Shown: in pieces, positions 1 to 8,544 of the stretch
Layout of the letters: the number at the start of each line of letters is the position of its first letter
Numbering within the stretch: the stretch's first letter is position 1
Source of the DNA: Massilia sp. METH4
Lineage (GTDB): Bacteria > Pseudomonadota > Gammaproteobacteria > Burkholderiales > Burkholderiaceae_D
Direction: 5' to 3'
NCBI RefSeq assembly: GCF_037094685.1
Contig: NZ_CP146614.1
Coordinates: 4,154,001-4,218,000, forward strand
DNA length: 64,000 bases
Translations under genes and position numbers: made by a program
Notes under the pieces: generated by a model
The model's database searches: none
What the model was told of the DNA's origin: nothing
The model's input: only the letters and a program-made list of their open reading frames with translations

Positions 1-25
1 TCGTGGTGATGGTAATGGTGGTCAT
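1..25 (-). CDS. Start of an unidentified gene running off the left edge
   Basis: An ATG on the minus strand begins at base 25 and the frame stays open to the window edge (MTTITITT). A purine-rich GGGAAAG sits about 6 bases upstream of it. It lies about 77 bp behind the stop of the peptidyl-prolyl isomerase on the same strand, so it may be the next gene of that operon. Eight codons are too few to identify a product. Confidence 0.4.
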
Positions 26-102
26 TGTGCTTTCCCGTTGTATTTGAAACAGTGTTCAGAGGAGGGCCGCGATCTTACCGCAGCCCATGGCAAAACGCTA
101 TT

Positions 103-825
103 TTACTGTGCCGGCGTCGCCGGTGCCTGCAAGGCGGGTTCCGGCTGCGGTGCCGGCTGCGTTGCCGACTGCACCGCGGGCTGCGCATCGGCTTGCGGTG
201 CTGGCTGTGGTTCGGGCGCCGGCTGCGGTTCCGGCTGCGCCTGGCCCGGGACCGGCTTCGGTTCGATCGGTTTCTTCAGCACCGTGGCCGACTTGATGAC
301 GATCGGCGTTACCGGCACGTTCTGGAAGATGGGGGTCTTGTCGTCCACCAGCACGCCCTTGATCTTGTCCACCACCTCGTAGCCCGAGATCACCCGGCCG
401 AACACCGTGTAGCCCACGCCGTCGAAGTTCGGGTAGTCGAGGCCCGCGTTGTCCACCACATTGATGAAGAACTGCGAGGTGGCCGAGTTTGGATTGTCCA
501 TGCGCGCCATCGCCACCGAATACTTGACGTTCAGGAGGCCGTTCTTCGATTCGCTCGGGATCGGCGGGCGCGTCGGCCGGCCCTTCAGGTCCTTCGTGTA
601 GCCGCCGGTCTGGATCATGAAGCCGTCGATCACGCGGTGGAAGATCAGGTCATTGTAGAAACCGCTCTTTACATAGGCCAGGAAGTTCGCCGTGGACTTC
701 GGCGCCTTTTCCTTGTTCAGCTCCAGCACGATCTCGCCCATCGTCGTTTTGAGCGATACCTGCGGGTCGGCGGCGAATACGGAGCCGGACAGCAGGAGCC
801 CGGCGATCAGAGTTTTGTAATGCAT
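103..825 (-). CDS. Periplasmic peptidyl-prolyl cis-trans isomerase, cyclophilin type
   Basis: This encodes 240 residues that catalyse cis-trans isomerisation of prolyl bonds, probably in the periplasm. The start at 825 is chosen because it opens with a signal peptide (MHYKTLIAGLLLSGSVFAA), while upstream in-frame codons give no protein-like sequence. Residues about 20-185 carry cyclophilin hallmarks: FHRVIDGFMIQTGG, MARMDNPNSATSQFFIN and GYTVFGRV. The C-terminal 50 residues are a low-complexity tail of Pro, Gln, Ala and Glu, longer than in PpiA of E. coli, and could be a flexible linker. The gene is divergent from cysS. The family is certain; the exact cellular substrate is unknown. Confidence 0.93.
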   Translation of the reverse strand: MHYKTLIAGLLLSGSVFAADPQVSLKTTMGEIVLELNKEKAPKSTANFLAYVKSGFYNDLIFHRVIDGFMIQTGGYTKDLKGRPTRPPIPSESKNGLLNVKYSVAMARMDNPNSATSQFFINVVDNAGLDYPNFDGVGYTVFGRVISGYEVVDKIKGVLVDDKTPIFQNVPVTPIVIKSATVLKKPIEPKPVPGQAQPEPQPAPEPQPAPQADAQPAVQSATQPAPQPEPALQAPATPAQ

Positions 826-1146
826 TCTTGTCTTCCTGTTGCGGGGTGGATATTGAGCCCAGGGCATTTTATCAATGCTATACTTGGCGACGGCTTCCAT
901 TCTAGTCCGACAAGAGCGGAAGCAAGAACATGAGAAGAAGGGCACCCCGAGAACCGTCGCGAGCGGAAGCAGTGGTGGTCGAGAAGCGCAACCGTACTCG
1001 GGTACGGTGAGCATCGCAGGCCGCCAATGCGAGGCGCAGCAGGTTTTTCGTGGTGCCCAGAAGAACCACTGAGGGTCTGTCCGGCTTCCCAGGCAATCGA
1101 GAAAACCCGGCGCGGCACGATGATGCCGGCGCCCGGTTTTCTCTTT
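826..1146 (+). ncRNA. Candidate transcribed leader or small RNA upstream of cysS
   Basis: This 360-bp gap between ppi and cysS holds no convincing protein gene but has signs of transcription. There is a TATACT -10-like box at 879-884 and a small hairpin CCGTAC/GTACGG near 991. A strong GC-rich hairpin spans 1099-1143 and is followed by a short T-rich stretch. A transcript from about 890 to 1146 would end before cysS. It could be a small RNA or a cysS attenuator. No Rfam family was recognised by eye, and a 26-codon frame at 930 lacks support. Confidence 0.35.
1099..1146 (+). terminator. Hairpin terminator or attenuator before cysS
   Basis: GAGAAAACC (1099-1107) pairs with GGTTTTCTC (1135-1143). 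An inner GGCGC/GCGCC stem (1109-1113 with 1129-1133) adds to it after one C/C mismatch. The right arm runs into TCTTT. It ends about 40 bases before the cysS ATG, so it could cap an upstream RNA or attenuate cysS. Confidence 0.6.
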
Positions 1147-1184
1147 GTGCGTTGGGCCCCGGCGCCGAAGAAAACAAGAGTCCG

Positions 1185-2570
1185 ATGAGCAACTTAAAGA
1201 TCTATAACACGCTGGCGCGCGACAAGCAGGTATTCGAACCCATCGAGGCGGGCAAGGTCCGGATGTATGTCTGCGGCATGACGGTCTACGATTACTGCCA
1301 CGTCGGCCACGCGCGCATGATGATGGCGTTCGACGTGATCTACCGCTGGCTGAAGGCATCGGGCTACGACGTGCAATACGTGCGCAACGTGACGGACATC
1401 GACGACAAAATCATCCGCCGCGCCGTCGAGAACAACGAATCGATCTATTCGCTCACCTCCCGCTTCGAGCGCTACATGGATGAGGACGTCCAGGCGCTCG
1501 GCATCCTGCCGCCGACCGACGTGCCGCACGCCACGCAATATGTGCCGCAGATGCTGTCCATCATCGAGAAGCTCGAAGAAAAGGGCCTGGCCTACAAGGG
1601 CGAGGACGGCGACGTGAACTACGCCGTGCGCGGCTTCGAAGGCTACGGCAAGCTGTCCGGCAAGTCGCTGGACGACCTGCGCGCCGGCGAGCGCGTGGAC
1701 GTCAACACGGGCAAGCGCGACCCGCTCGACTTCGTGCTGTGGAAGGCGTCGAAGGAGTCGGAGCCCGCCGAAGTGAAGTGGGAGTCGAAGTGGGGCAACG
1801 GCCGCCCGGGCTGGCATATCGAATGCTCGGCGATGGCGTGCGCGCTGCTGGGTGAGCAGTTCGACATCCACGGCGGCGGGCAAGACCTGCAATTCCCGCA
1901 CCACGAGAACGAAATCGCCCAATCGGAAGGCGCGTTCGGCAAGCCGCTGGCGAACTACTGGATCCACAACGGCTTCGTGCGCGTCGATAACGAGAAGATG
2001 TCCAAATCCCTGGGCAACTTCTTCACGATCCGCGAAGTGCTGAAGAAATTCGACGCCGAAGTGGTGCGCTTCTTCATCCTGCGCGCCCACTATCGCAGCC
2101 CGCTGAATTACTCGGATACGCATATCGAGGATGCGCGCGGCGCGCTGACGCGCCTGTACACCGCCCTCGATGGCGTGCAGGGCGACGGTGCCGAGCTCGA
2201 CTGGAACGAGCCCCATGCGCAACGTTTTGCGGAAGCCATGAACGACGATTTCAACACGCCGATCGCCGTCTCCGTGCTGTTCGACCTGGCGTCCGAAGTC
2301 AATCGCACGAAGGCGCCGGAAGCGGTGCGCCAGCTGAAGGGCCTGGCCGGCGTGCTGGGCATCCTGCAGCGCGATCCGCAGGAATTCCTGAAGGCGGGCG
2401 TGGCCGATGCATTCGGCGAAGCGTCCATCGAAGAAGCGATCGCGGCGCGCGCCGCGGCCAAGAAGGCGCGCGACTTCGCGCAGGCGGACAAGATCCGCGC
2501 CGACCTGCTGGCCGCCGGCGTCGTCCTCGAGGACAAGCCGGACGGCACGACGAACTGGCGCCGCGCATAA
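1185..2570 (+). CDS. cysS: Cysteinyl-tRNA synthetase
   Basis: This 461-residue class I synthetase charges tRNA-Cys in the cytoplasm, and its length equals that of the E. coli enzyme. It shows the HIGH-type motif HVGHA (39-43) and the KMSKS loop (271-275). Cys30, Cys214 and the HHENE segment match the zinc site that selects cysteine. The ATG at 1185 is preferred over in-frame codons upstream because protein similarity begins at [10 protein letters not shown] and those codons lie across the terminator-like hairpin. The stop overlaps the next gene as TAATG, implying co-translation with the glycosylase. Confidence 0.98.
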   Translation: MSNLKIYNTLARDKQVFEPIEAGKVRMYVCGMTVYDYCHVGHARMMMAFDVIYRWLKASGYDVQYVRNVTDIDDKIIRRAVENNESIYSLTSRFERYMDEDVQALGILPPTDVPHATQYVPQMLSIIEKLEEKGLAYKGEDGDVNYAVRGFEGYGKLSGKSLDDLRAGERVDVNTGKRDPLDFVLWKASKESEPAEVKWESKWGNGRPGWHIECSAMACALLGEQFDIHGGGQDLQFPHHENEIAQSEGAFGKPLANYWIHNGFVRVDNEKMSKSLGNFFTIREVLKKFDAEVVRFFILRAHYRSPLNYSDTHIEDARGALTRLYTALDGVQGDGAELDWNEPHAQRFAEAMNDDFNTPIAVSVLFDLASEVNRTKAPEAVRQLKGLAGVLGILQRDPQEFLKAGVADAFGEASIEEAIAARAAAKKARDFAQADKIRADLLAAGVVLEDKPDGTTNWRRA

Positions 2571-3232
2571 TGGTTCTCCAGTCCAGGGACAAATCGGGCG
2601 GCGCGGGCCGCCAGGTGGCCGTGCCGCCGTATTGGGAAGAGGCCAAGGCCGAGCTGATGCGGCGTGACCGCATCATGAACAAGCTCATCCCCCAGTTCGG
2701 CGACCTGCACCTGGTGGGTCACGACGACCCGTTCATCACCCTGGCGCGCTCGATCGTCAACCAGCAGGTGACGCCGAAGGCGGCCAATGCCGCCTGGCAG
2801 AAGTTGCTGGAAGCAATCCCGAAATTCACGCCCGCGCTCGTCATCAAGGCCGGCCCCGAGCAGCTGGCCGCGTGCGGGCTTTCCAAGCGCAAGACGGAAT
2901 ACATCCTCGACCTGGCGGACAACTTCAAGGCAAGGAAAGTGCATGCCGGCGAGTGGCACCAGATGGACGATGAAGCCGTCATTGCGGAGCTGGTCCAGAT
3001 CCGCGGCATCACGCGCTGGACAGCGGAAATGTTCCTGATCTTTAACCTGCTGCGGCCGAATGTGCTGCCGCTGGACGACCCGCGCCTGATCGCGGGCATC
3101 AGCCATAACTATTTCTCGGGCGAGCCGGTTTCGCGCAGCGATGCGCGCGAAGTCTCGGCAAACTGGGAGCCGTATCGGACCGTCGCTACCTGGTATTTAT
3201 GGCGTAGCCTCGATCCTGTTCCGGTAGAATAG
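2570..3232 (+). CDS. DNA-3-methyladenine glycosylase II-like (HhH-GPD family)
   Basis: This 220-residue base-excision repair glycosylase probably removes alkylated purines. The helix-hairpin-helix lies near residues 141-160 (LVQIRGITRWTAEMF). It is followed by the LPLDD segment, whose Asp169/Asp170 occupies the catalytic Asp position of the HhH-GPD superfamily. No FeS-cluster cysteines are present, which separates it from Nth/MutY. The start overlaps the cysS stop by one base. It is shorter than E. coli AlkA (282 aa) because the N-terminal TBP-like domain is missing, as in many proteobacterial AlkA-like proteins. Confidence 0.88.
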   Translation: MVLQSRDKSGGAGRQVAVPPYWEEAKAELMRRDRIMNKLIPQFGDLHLVGHDDPFITLARSIVNQQVTPKAANAAWQKLLEAIPKFTPALVIKAGPEQLAACGLSKRKTEYILDLADNFKARKVHAGEWHQMDDEAVIAELVQIRGITRWTAEMFLIFNLLRPNVLPLDDPRLIAGISHNYFSGEPVSRSDAREVSANWEPYRTVATWYLWRSLDPVPVE

Positions 3233-3307
3233 CCAACAATTTGAAGCCTCGCCCGCTCCCGCTGCCGTTGCACGAGCGCGTCCTGGGTTCATACTCTCGG
3301 AGGACCA

Positions 3308-4282
3308 ATGACCAAAACTACTTTCCTCAATTTCGAGCAGCCCATCGCGGAGCTGGACTCCAAGATTGAAGAGCTGCGCTTCGTACAGGACGATTCGGCC
3401 GTCGACATTTCCGAGGAAATCGACCGCCTGGCCAAGAAGAGCCAGCAGCTGACGAAGGATATCTACGCCAAGCTGACGCCGTGGCAGGTATCGCAGATCG
3501 CCCGCCACCCGCAGCGCCCCTACACGATGGACTACGTGAACGAGATCTTCACGGACTTCCACGAGCTGCACGGCGACCGCACGTATGCCGACGACCAGTC
3601 GATCGTCGGCGGCCTGGCCCGCTTCAATGGCCAGCCGTGCATGGTGATCGGCCACCAGAAGGGCCGCGACACGAAGGAACGCGCGCTGCGCAACTTCGGC
3701 ATGCCGAAACCGGAAGGCTACCGCAAGGCCATGCGCCTGATGAAGGTTGCCGAGAAATTCAACCTGCCGATCTTCACGTTCGTGGACACGCCCGGCGCCT
3801 TCCCCGGCATCGATGCCGAAGAGCGCGGCCAGTCCGAAGCGATCGGCCACAACCTGTACGTGATGGCCGAACTGAAGGTGCCCCTGATCGCCACGATCAT
3901 CGGCGAAGGCGGTTCCGGCGGCGCGCTGGCGATCGCCGTGGGCGACTCCGTGCTGATGCTGCAATACGCCACGTATTCCGTGATTTCCCCCGAGGGCTGC
4001 GCCTCGATCCTGTGGAAGACCGCCGAGCGCGCGGCCGACGCCGCCGAGGCGCTGGGCCTGACCGCGCACCGCCTGAAGGCGATGGGCCTGGTCGACAAGA
4101 TCGTCAGTGAGCCGCTGGGGGGCGCCCACCGCGACCCGAAGGAAATGGCCCGCCTGCTGAAACGCGCGCTGGCCGACTCGCTGCGCCAGTTCCAGGGCAT
4201 GAAGACGAAAGACCTGCTGGAACAGCGTCACCAGAAGCTGATGAGCTACGGCAAGTTCAAGGAAACCACGCCGCAGGAGTAA
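3308..4282 (+). CDS. accA: Acetyl-CoA carboxylase carboxyltransferase subunit alpha
   Basis: This 324-residue subunit, with AccD, transfers the carboxyl group from biotin to acetyl-CoA, giving malonyl-CoA for fatty acid synthesis. Crotonase-fold signatures include [29 protein letters not shown] and the glycine-rich [10 protein letters not shown] oxyanion region. A clear Shine-Dalgarno (CGGAGGACC) precedes the ATG. The length is close to the E. coli protein (319 aa). Two palindromic hairpins separate it from tilS. Confidence 0.98.
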   Translation: MTKTTFLNFEQPIAELDSKIEELRFVQDDSAVDISEEIDRLAKKSQQLTKDIYAKLTPWQVSQIARHPQRPYTMDYVNEIFTDFHELHGDRTYADDQSIVGGLARFNGQPCMVIGHQKGRDTKERALRNFGMPKPEGYRKAMRLMKVAEKFNLPIFTFVDTPGAFPGIDAEERGQSEAIGHNLYVMAELKVPLIATIIGEGGSGGALAIAVGDSVLMLQYATYSVISPEGCASILWKTAERAADAAEALGLTAHRLKAMGLVDKIVSEPLGGAHRDPKEMARLLKRALADSLRQFQGMKTKDLLEQRHQKLMSYGKFKETTPQE

Positions 4283-4295
4283 GGTACCGACGATT

Positions 4296-4344
4296 GGTGT
4301 CTGACACTATTTCCAGGCTGCGCCTGGACATAGTGTCGGACACC
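4296..4344 (+). terminator. Long palindromic hairpin after accA (GTGTCTGACAC-type repeat)
   Basis: GGTGTCTGACACTAT (from 4296) faces ATAGTGTCGGACACC (to 4344), with an inner CCAGG/CCTGG stem. This is a nearly perfect hairpin with arms of about 22 bases. GGTTTTCTC follows it, so it may terminate accA. Motifs of this kind are, from memory, dispersed intergenic repeats in Massilia-type genomes. Confidence 0.7.
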
Positions 4345-4368
4345 GGTTTTCTCTCGCAGCACCATATC

Positions 4369-4405
4369 GGGGACAGTCCGCCAGCGCGGCTGTCCCCGTT
4401 CTGTT
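4369..4405 (+). terminator. Second hairpin in the accA-tilS gap
   Basis: GGGGACAG (4369-4376) pairs with CTGTCCCC (4390-4397), with inner CCGC/GCGG pairing, then GTTCTGTTTT. It sits only 11 bases before the tilS ATG. It is either a terminator or another dispersed GGGGACAG-type repeat. Confidence 0.55.
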
Positions 4406-4415
4406 TTGAGCAATC

Positions 4416-5795
4416 ATGAAGCGCCACCCCGATCTCACTTCGGTCTTCCGCGCGGCACTGGCCACATTGCCCCGCGAAGCCAGCCACCCCATCGCCATCG
4501 CCTACAGCGGTGGCCTCGACTCCTCGGTCCTGCTGCACCTGGCCCGCGCGGCCGCGGGCGGCGCACCTGTGTTCGCCTTCCACATCCACCACGGCCTCAG
4601 CCCCAATGCCGACGCCTGGGAAGCCCACTGCGCAGCCGAATGCACCAGGCTCGGCATCACGTTCGCTTCGCGCAAGGTCACCCTCGCGGATCGCAAGGCC
4701 GGTACCGAAGCCTCGGCCCGCCAGGCCCGCTACGCGGCCCTGGGCGAACTGAGCGGCGAGCACGGCGTCAAGCTGCTGCTGACGGCCCACCATCTGGACG
4801 ACCAGGCCGAAACGATCCTGCTGCAACTGGCGCGCGGCGCCGGCCCGGCGGGCATGTCCGGCATGGACGCCTTCAACACCGCGCCCGGCCTGCTGGGCAG
4901 CGCCGACGTCGTGCTCGCGCGCCCGCTGCTGCAAGCCTCACGCGCCCAGCTCGAAGCTTACGCCAGCGAGCACGCCATCGCGCACATCGAGGATGAATCG
5001 AACAGCGACACCCGCTACGCCCGCAACGCGCTGCGCCACACGGTGATGCCCGCGCTGGCCGCCGCATTCCCCGGCTACCAGGAGCGCTTCGCGCGCAGCG
5101 CCGCGCACGCCCGTTCCGCCCAGCGCCTGCTGGCGGAGCTGGCCGAGCAGGATCTGCAAGCGAGCCTGGAAGAGGGCAGCATCGCCGTCGACCACCTGCG
5201 TGCGCTGGGCGAAGACCGCCGCAACAACCTGCTGCGCCACTGGTTCACGGTGCGCGGCATCCGCATTCCTTCGGCCGCCTGGCTGGCCGAGATGACGGCG
5301 CAGTTGCTGGACGCCCGCGACGATGCGCAATTGCTCGTTACGCACCCCGATTGCGAGGTGCGGCGCCACCGTGGCCGCGTGCACCTGGTGCCGAAGGGAA
5401 GGCAATTGGCCGGCGCCGAGGAGGATGCCTGGGACCAGCGCCCGAGCCAGCACTTCCGCTGGAATGGCGAAGCGTCGATCACGTTCCCCGACTATGGCGG
5501 CACGCTGCATTTCGACATGGCGGAGGAGGGCGTTCCCGCCGATTGGCTGCGGCAACAGTTGCTGACGATCTCGTTCCGCCGCGGCGGCGAACGGCTCAGG
5601 CCGGCGCCGAACCGGCCCACGCGCGACCTCAAGCATCATTACCAGGCGCTCGGCGTGCCTGCCTGGCAGCGCCCGCGATTGCCCGTGGTGGCAATTCCGG
5701 GCCGACTGTTGTTCGCGGCAGGCATCGGCATGGATTGCCATTATGTAGGTACCGGGGCGAATTTCCGCATAGCACTGCGCTGGGTGCCCGAATAA
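4416..5795 (+). CDS. tilS: tRNA(Ile)-lysidine synthetase
   Basis: This 459-residue enzyme uses ATP and lysine to convert C34 of tRNA-Ile(CAU) to lysidine, giving AUA decoding. The N-terminal PP-loop ATP-binding motif SGGLDSS lies at 31-37. Further N-type ATPase segments include LTAHHLDDQAETILLQLARG and EDESNSDTRYARNALRH. The C-terminal substrate-binding domain appears around FRRGGERLRP (about 387). The length fits full-size TilS (E. coli 432). The accA-tilS-lysC order agrees with a betaproteobacterial core region. Confidence 0.97.
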   Translation: MKRHPDLTSVFRAALATLPREASHPIAIAYSGGLDSSVLLHLARAAAGGAPVFAFHIHHGLSPNADAWEAHCAAECTRLGITFASRKVTLADRKAGTEASARQARYAALGELSGEHGVKLLLTAHHLDDQAETILLQLARGAGPAGMSGMDAFNTAPGLLGSADVVLARPLLQASRAQLEAYASEHAIAHIEDESNSDTRYARNALRHTVMPALAAAFPGYQERFARSAAHARSAQRLLAELAEQDLQASLEEGSIAVDHLRALGEDRRNNLLRHWFTVRGIRIPSAAWLAEMTAQLLDARDDAQLLVTHPDCEVRRHRGRVHLVPKGRQLAGAEEDAWDQRPSQHFRWNGEASITFPDYGGTLHFDMAEEGVPADWLRQQLLTISFRRGGERLRPAPNRPTRDLKHHYQALGVPAWQRPRLPVVAIPGRLLFAAGIGMDCHYVGTGANFRIALRWVPE

Positions 5796-5863
5796 AGTTC
5801 GGCCACCGTGCCGAATTCTTATGAGCTTATGCCCTAAGTGTATGACTTCATTACTTTTTTGAC

Positions 5864-5892
5864 TTGTCCTTTTGCATTGCAGCAGGTACAGT
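5864..5892 (+). promoter_or_regulatory. Candidate sigma-70 promoter of lysC
   Basis: TTGTCC (5864-5869) and TACAGT (5887-5892) are separated by 17 bases, 37 bases before the lysC ATG. The Shine-Dalgarno of lysC is weak (AAGAAAA). Confidence 0.45.
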
Positions 5893-5928
5893 AAAGGGCT
5901 CCTTTACTTCAACCCATAAGAAAACGCA

Positions 5929-7173
5929 ATGGCTTTAATCGTTCACAAATACGGCGGTACGTCGATGGGATCGACGGACCGTATCAAGAACGTCGCGCGC
6001 CGTGTCGCCAAGTGGCACGACGCGGGACACCAGATCGTGGTGGTGCCGTCGGCGATGTCCGGCGAGACCAACCGACTGATCGCGCTGGCCAAGGAAATCC
6101 AGAACCCGCCCGACCCGCGCGAGCTGGACATGATTGCCTCGACCGGCGAACAGGTGTCCGTCGGCCTGCTGTCGATGGCGCTGCAGGCGATCGGCAAGGA
6201 TGCCGTGTCGTACGCCGGCTGGCAGGTCGGCATCAAGACCGACTCCGCGTTCACGAAAGCCCGTATCCAGTCGATCGATGACAAGCGCGTGCGTGCCGAT
6301 CTCGACCAGAACAAGATCGTGATCATCACCGGTTTCCAGGGCGTGGACGAGAACGACAACATCGCCACGCTGGGCCGCGGCGGTTCGGACACGTCGGCCG
6401 TGGCGATCGCCGCCGCGCTGAAGGCCGACGAATGCCTGATCTACACCGACGTGGACGGCGTCTACACGACCGACCCGCGCGTGGTCTCGGAAGCGCGCCG
6501 CCTGAAGAACATCACGTTCGAAGAGATGCTGGAAATGGCGTCGCTGGGCTCGAAAGTGCTGCAGACGCGCTCGGTGGAATTCGCCGGCAACTACCGCGTG
6601 CCGACGCGCGTGCTGTCGTCGCTGACCGATCCGCTGATGGACCTGGCAGAAGAAGCCCAGTCCGGTACCCTGATTTCGTTTGAGGAAGACAATATGGAAC
6701 AAGCAGTCATCTCCGGCATCGCCTTCAACCGCGATGAAGCCAAAATCACCGTCATGGGCGTGCCAGACCGCCCGGGCGTGGCTTACCACATCCTGGGCCC
6801 GGTGGCCGACGCCAATATCGAAGTGGACATGATCATCCAGAACCAGTCCGTCGACGGCAAGACCGACTTCACGTTCACCGTCTCCCGCAACGACTACAAC
6901 AAGGCCCTGGAAGTGCTGAACGGCCAGAAGGACGAGCTGGGCTTCGCCTCGCTGATCGGCGACGCGAAAGTGTCCAAGATCTCCGTGGTCGGCGTGGGCA
7001 TGCGCAGCCACGTAGGCGTCGCTTCGCAGATGTTCAAGACGCTGGCCGACGAGAGCATCAACATCCAGATGATTTCCACGTCCGAGATCAAGATTTCCGT
7101 GCTGATCGACGAGAAATACATGGAACTGGCCGTGCGCGCGCTGCACAAGGCGTTCGAACTCGAGAAAGAGTAA
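5929..7173 (+). CDS. lysC: Aspartate kinase
   Basis: This 414-residue enzyme phosphorylates aspartate, the first step to Lys, Thr, Met and diaminopimelate. The N-terminal amino acid kinase domain begins KYGGTSMGS, with GRGGSDTSAVAIAAAL and TDVDGVYTTDPR around 148-185. Two ACT domains (about 265-414) serve allosteric feedback. An internal in-frame ATG at 6694, preceded by GAGGAAG, could initiate a 159-residue ACT-only beta subunit, as established for two-subunit aspartokinases of Bacillus and Corynebacterium. It is followed by tRNA-Ser. Confidence 0.97.
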   Translation: MALIVHKYGGTSMGSTDRIKNVARRVAKWHDAGHQIVVVPSAMSGETNRLIALAKEIQNPPDPRELDMIASTGEQVSVGLLSMALQAIGKDAVSYAGWQVGIKTDSAFTKARIQSIDDKRVRADLDQNKIVIITGFQGVDENDNIATLGRGGSDTSAVAIAAALKADECLIYTDVDGVYTTDPRVVSEARRLKNITFEEMLEMASLGSKVLQTRSVEFAGNYRVPTRVLSSLTDPLMDLAEEAQSGTLISFEEDNMEQAVISGIAFNRDEAKITVMGVPDRPGVAYHILGPVADANIEVDMIIQNQSVDGKTDFTFTVSRNDYNKALEVLNGQKDELGFASLIGDAKVSKISVVGVGMRSHVGVASQMFKTLADESINIQMISTSEIKISVLIDEKYMELAVRALHKAFELEKE

Positions 7174-7202
7174 ATATTTCCGAAAAAATACCGCCGATTT
7201 CC

Positions 7203-7231
7203 TTGACCAAACAGGTCGTGGCAATTACTAT
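7203..7231 (+). promoter_or_regulatory. Sigma-70 promoter of tRNA-Ser
   Basis: TTGACC (7203-7208), a 17-base spacer and TACTAT (7226-7231) lie about 60 bases before the mature tRNA start and downstream of the lysC stop. Confidence 0.7.
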
Positions 7232-7292
7232 GGCGGGCATCTGATCTGACGCAGAAATGTTGCAGAAAAGATGATAGGTGAGTAATCATCTA

Positions 7293-7385
7293 GGAGGCGT
7301 GGCCGAGTGGCCGAAGGCACTTCCCTGCTAAGGAAGCATACGGGCAAAACCTGTATCGTGGGTTCGAATCCCACCGCCTCCGCCA
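7293..7385 (+). tRNA. tRNA-Ser (anticodon GCU)
   Basis: This is a 93-base class II tRNA with encoded CCA. The acceptor GGAGGCG pairs with CGCCTCC at 7375-7381, followed by G and CCA. The anticodon loop CTGCTAA carries GCT (reads AGC/AGU). A long variable arm and the T-loop GGTTCGAATCC are present. The accessory region that follows suggests its 3' end has served as an integration site, but no second copy of the 3' end was found in the window. Confidence 0.98.
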
Positions 7386-7397
7386 GTATTTCTCAGA

Positions 7398-7430
7398 AAG
7401 CCCTTGATTTTCAAGGGCTTTTTGTTTTTC
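7398..7430 (+). terminator. Rho-independent terminator of tRNA-Ser
   Basis: AAGCCCTTGA (7398-7407) pairs with TCAAGGGCTT (7411-7420), followed by TTTTGTTTTT. Outer CTCAGAAA/TTTTTCTGAG pairing extends the stem, so it may work in both directions. Confidence 0.88.
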
Positions 7431-7646
7431 TGAGCGAATTTCTCTGTACTTGCCCCCCTTTTTGCCCCCTCTGTCGCGTCGTTTGGATGTCGTAGGGCGG
7501 AGCGTTGCCGAGATTGGGCTTCGGTCGTAATACGCATGAGCGATAGATTCCTTGAATGGCATCGCGTCCTAGCTGTATGGTTGTGCTAGGGTTCAATTCA
7601 CTGCGCAGGGTGTGACTTGGTCGAGGTGTTCGGGCTAGAAGGGTGG
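7431..7646. other. Gene-free stretch behind the tRNA terminator
   Basis: No supported gene lies here. A minus-strand frame reading back through the tRNA resembles the C-terminal read-through seen in integrases that sit in tRNA genes, but it is too short and too biased to call. Lower GC than the flanks marks the start of the accessory scar. Confidence 0.5.
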
Positions 7647-8351
7647 TCAGGCTCTCGCTACGGGACGGCGGCTCATCTGACGGTGGATTAGCATGCTGTC
7701 AGCGGAAAGATCAATAAGCACTTTACCGGTAAGGATGAAGACGCGGCTGAAGACCGAAAAGGGGACGAGTAACGCCAATCGTTCTTGCAGCAACAGCAGG
7801 GCATGCTGGCGCTCCAGAGCGAAAGCCTGCCAGTTATCGTAGATCATCAGCCACTGTTCGTCATGCACGGCGTAGCCGGGCTTCTGCGCGCTTAATGCCT
7901 TCTTGCCGATGAAGTGCGCCATCGCTTCAGCCCAGTTACGCTCTACCGAGTCTCCCATCATTGGCGCAGGCATGCGGTTTTTGGAAATCTGCGCTTCTAT
8001 GTCATTGCGAGACATCCTCGGCTCAGTTACCGTCGCCGGCCTGATGAGGTGAAAGCGATGGCTAGGCATGGAAGCACGAATTTTCCTCTCATGGGCAATA
8101 TTTTCCGCCACAGCTTCCGTGTGTTCGACACCGATTGACCGGCTGCCCAACTGCAGTACGAAGTCTGGACGCTCACTCTTGGACAGATGAAGTGGAAAAT
8201 CAGTATTGCCCAACGGTATAGTCGCCAAAAGCCGAGTGATCGAGTACAGCTCTGGCGTGTTGCCGCGCGGCGCTGGGTGGGCTGGAACCACGACATCCAA
8301 ACCGGGAAGCCGTTCGCGCAGTTCATCGATGTTTTGAGCGGAGAGGAGCAT
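7647..8351 (-). CDS. Orphan protein, possibly nuclease-like
   Basis: This is a 234-residue cytoplasmic protein of no recognised family. A stretch near residues 65-80 (RPDFVLQLGSRSIGVEHTEA) has the spacing PDF...IGVEHT. That recalls the acidic core of PD-(D/E)XK nucleases, where Asp and Glu-x-Thr/Lys follow two beta strands. The middle (SKNRMPAPMMGD) is basic, and the C-terminal half is helical and leucine-rich. The ATG at 8351 has no good ribosome-binding site. It lies alone behind the tRNA scar next to an IS66 remnant, so it was probably acquired. A nuclease role is only a structural guess. Confidence 0.55.
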   Translation of the reverse strand: MLLSAQNIDELRERLPGLDVVVPAHPAPRGNTPELYSITRLLATIPLGNTDFPLHLSKSERPDFVLQLGSRSIGVEHTEAVAENIAHERKIRASMPSHRFHLIRPATVTEPRMSRNDIEAQISKNRMPAPMMGDSVERNWAEAMAHFIGKKALSAQKPGYAVHDEQWLMIYDNWQAFALERQHALLLLQERLALLVPFSVFSRVFILTGKVLIDLSADSMLIHRQMSRRPVARA

Positions 8352-8544
8352 CTGGCTACCATATTAAGATAGGTCGCATGCTAGGGTATGGCAGGTTCAG
8401 GTCGAGCGCAATGCGCTTGTTGTCAGCGCAATCTCCTATATGACCTGTCTCCATGCAACTAGTATATCTGGAGAGAAAGTGCACGCGCTAAAGTCATGAT
8501 GCAGTGCCGGCGCTTGTAATCTTTATGACATCGGTGCGGCTTGC

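Noticed and set aside
25..933. Long plus-strand frame opposite the peptidyl-prolyl isomerase
   Set aside because: Arg/His-rich composition and exact antisense overlap with a clear cyclophilin gene; typical high-GC shadow frame.
930..1010. 26-codon ORF upstream of cysS
   Set aside because: Arg-rich, with a weak ribosome-binding site; no evidence beyond an open frame.
4296..4405. CRISPR-like repeats
   Set aside because: Two different palindromes, no regular spacers and no cas genes.
7290..7562. Minus-strand 90-codon frame over tRNA-Ser
   Set aside because: Most of it is the antisense of the tRNA. It recalls integrase C-terminal read-through, but there is no recombinase domain.
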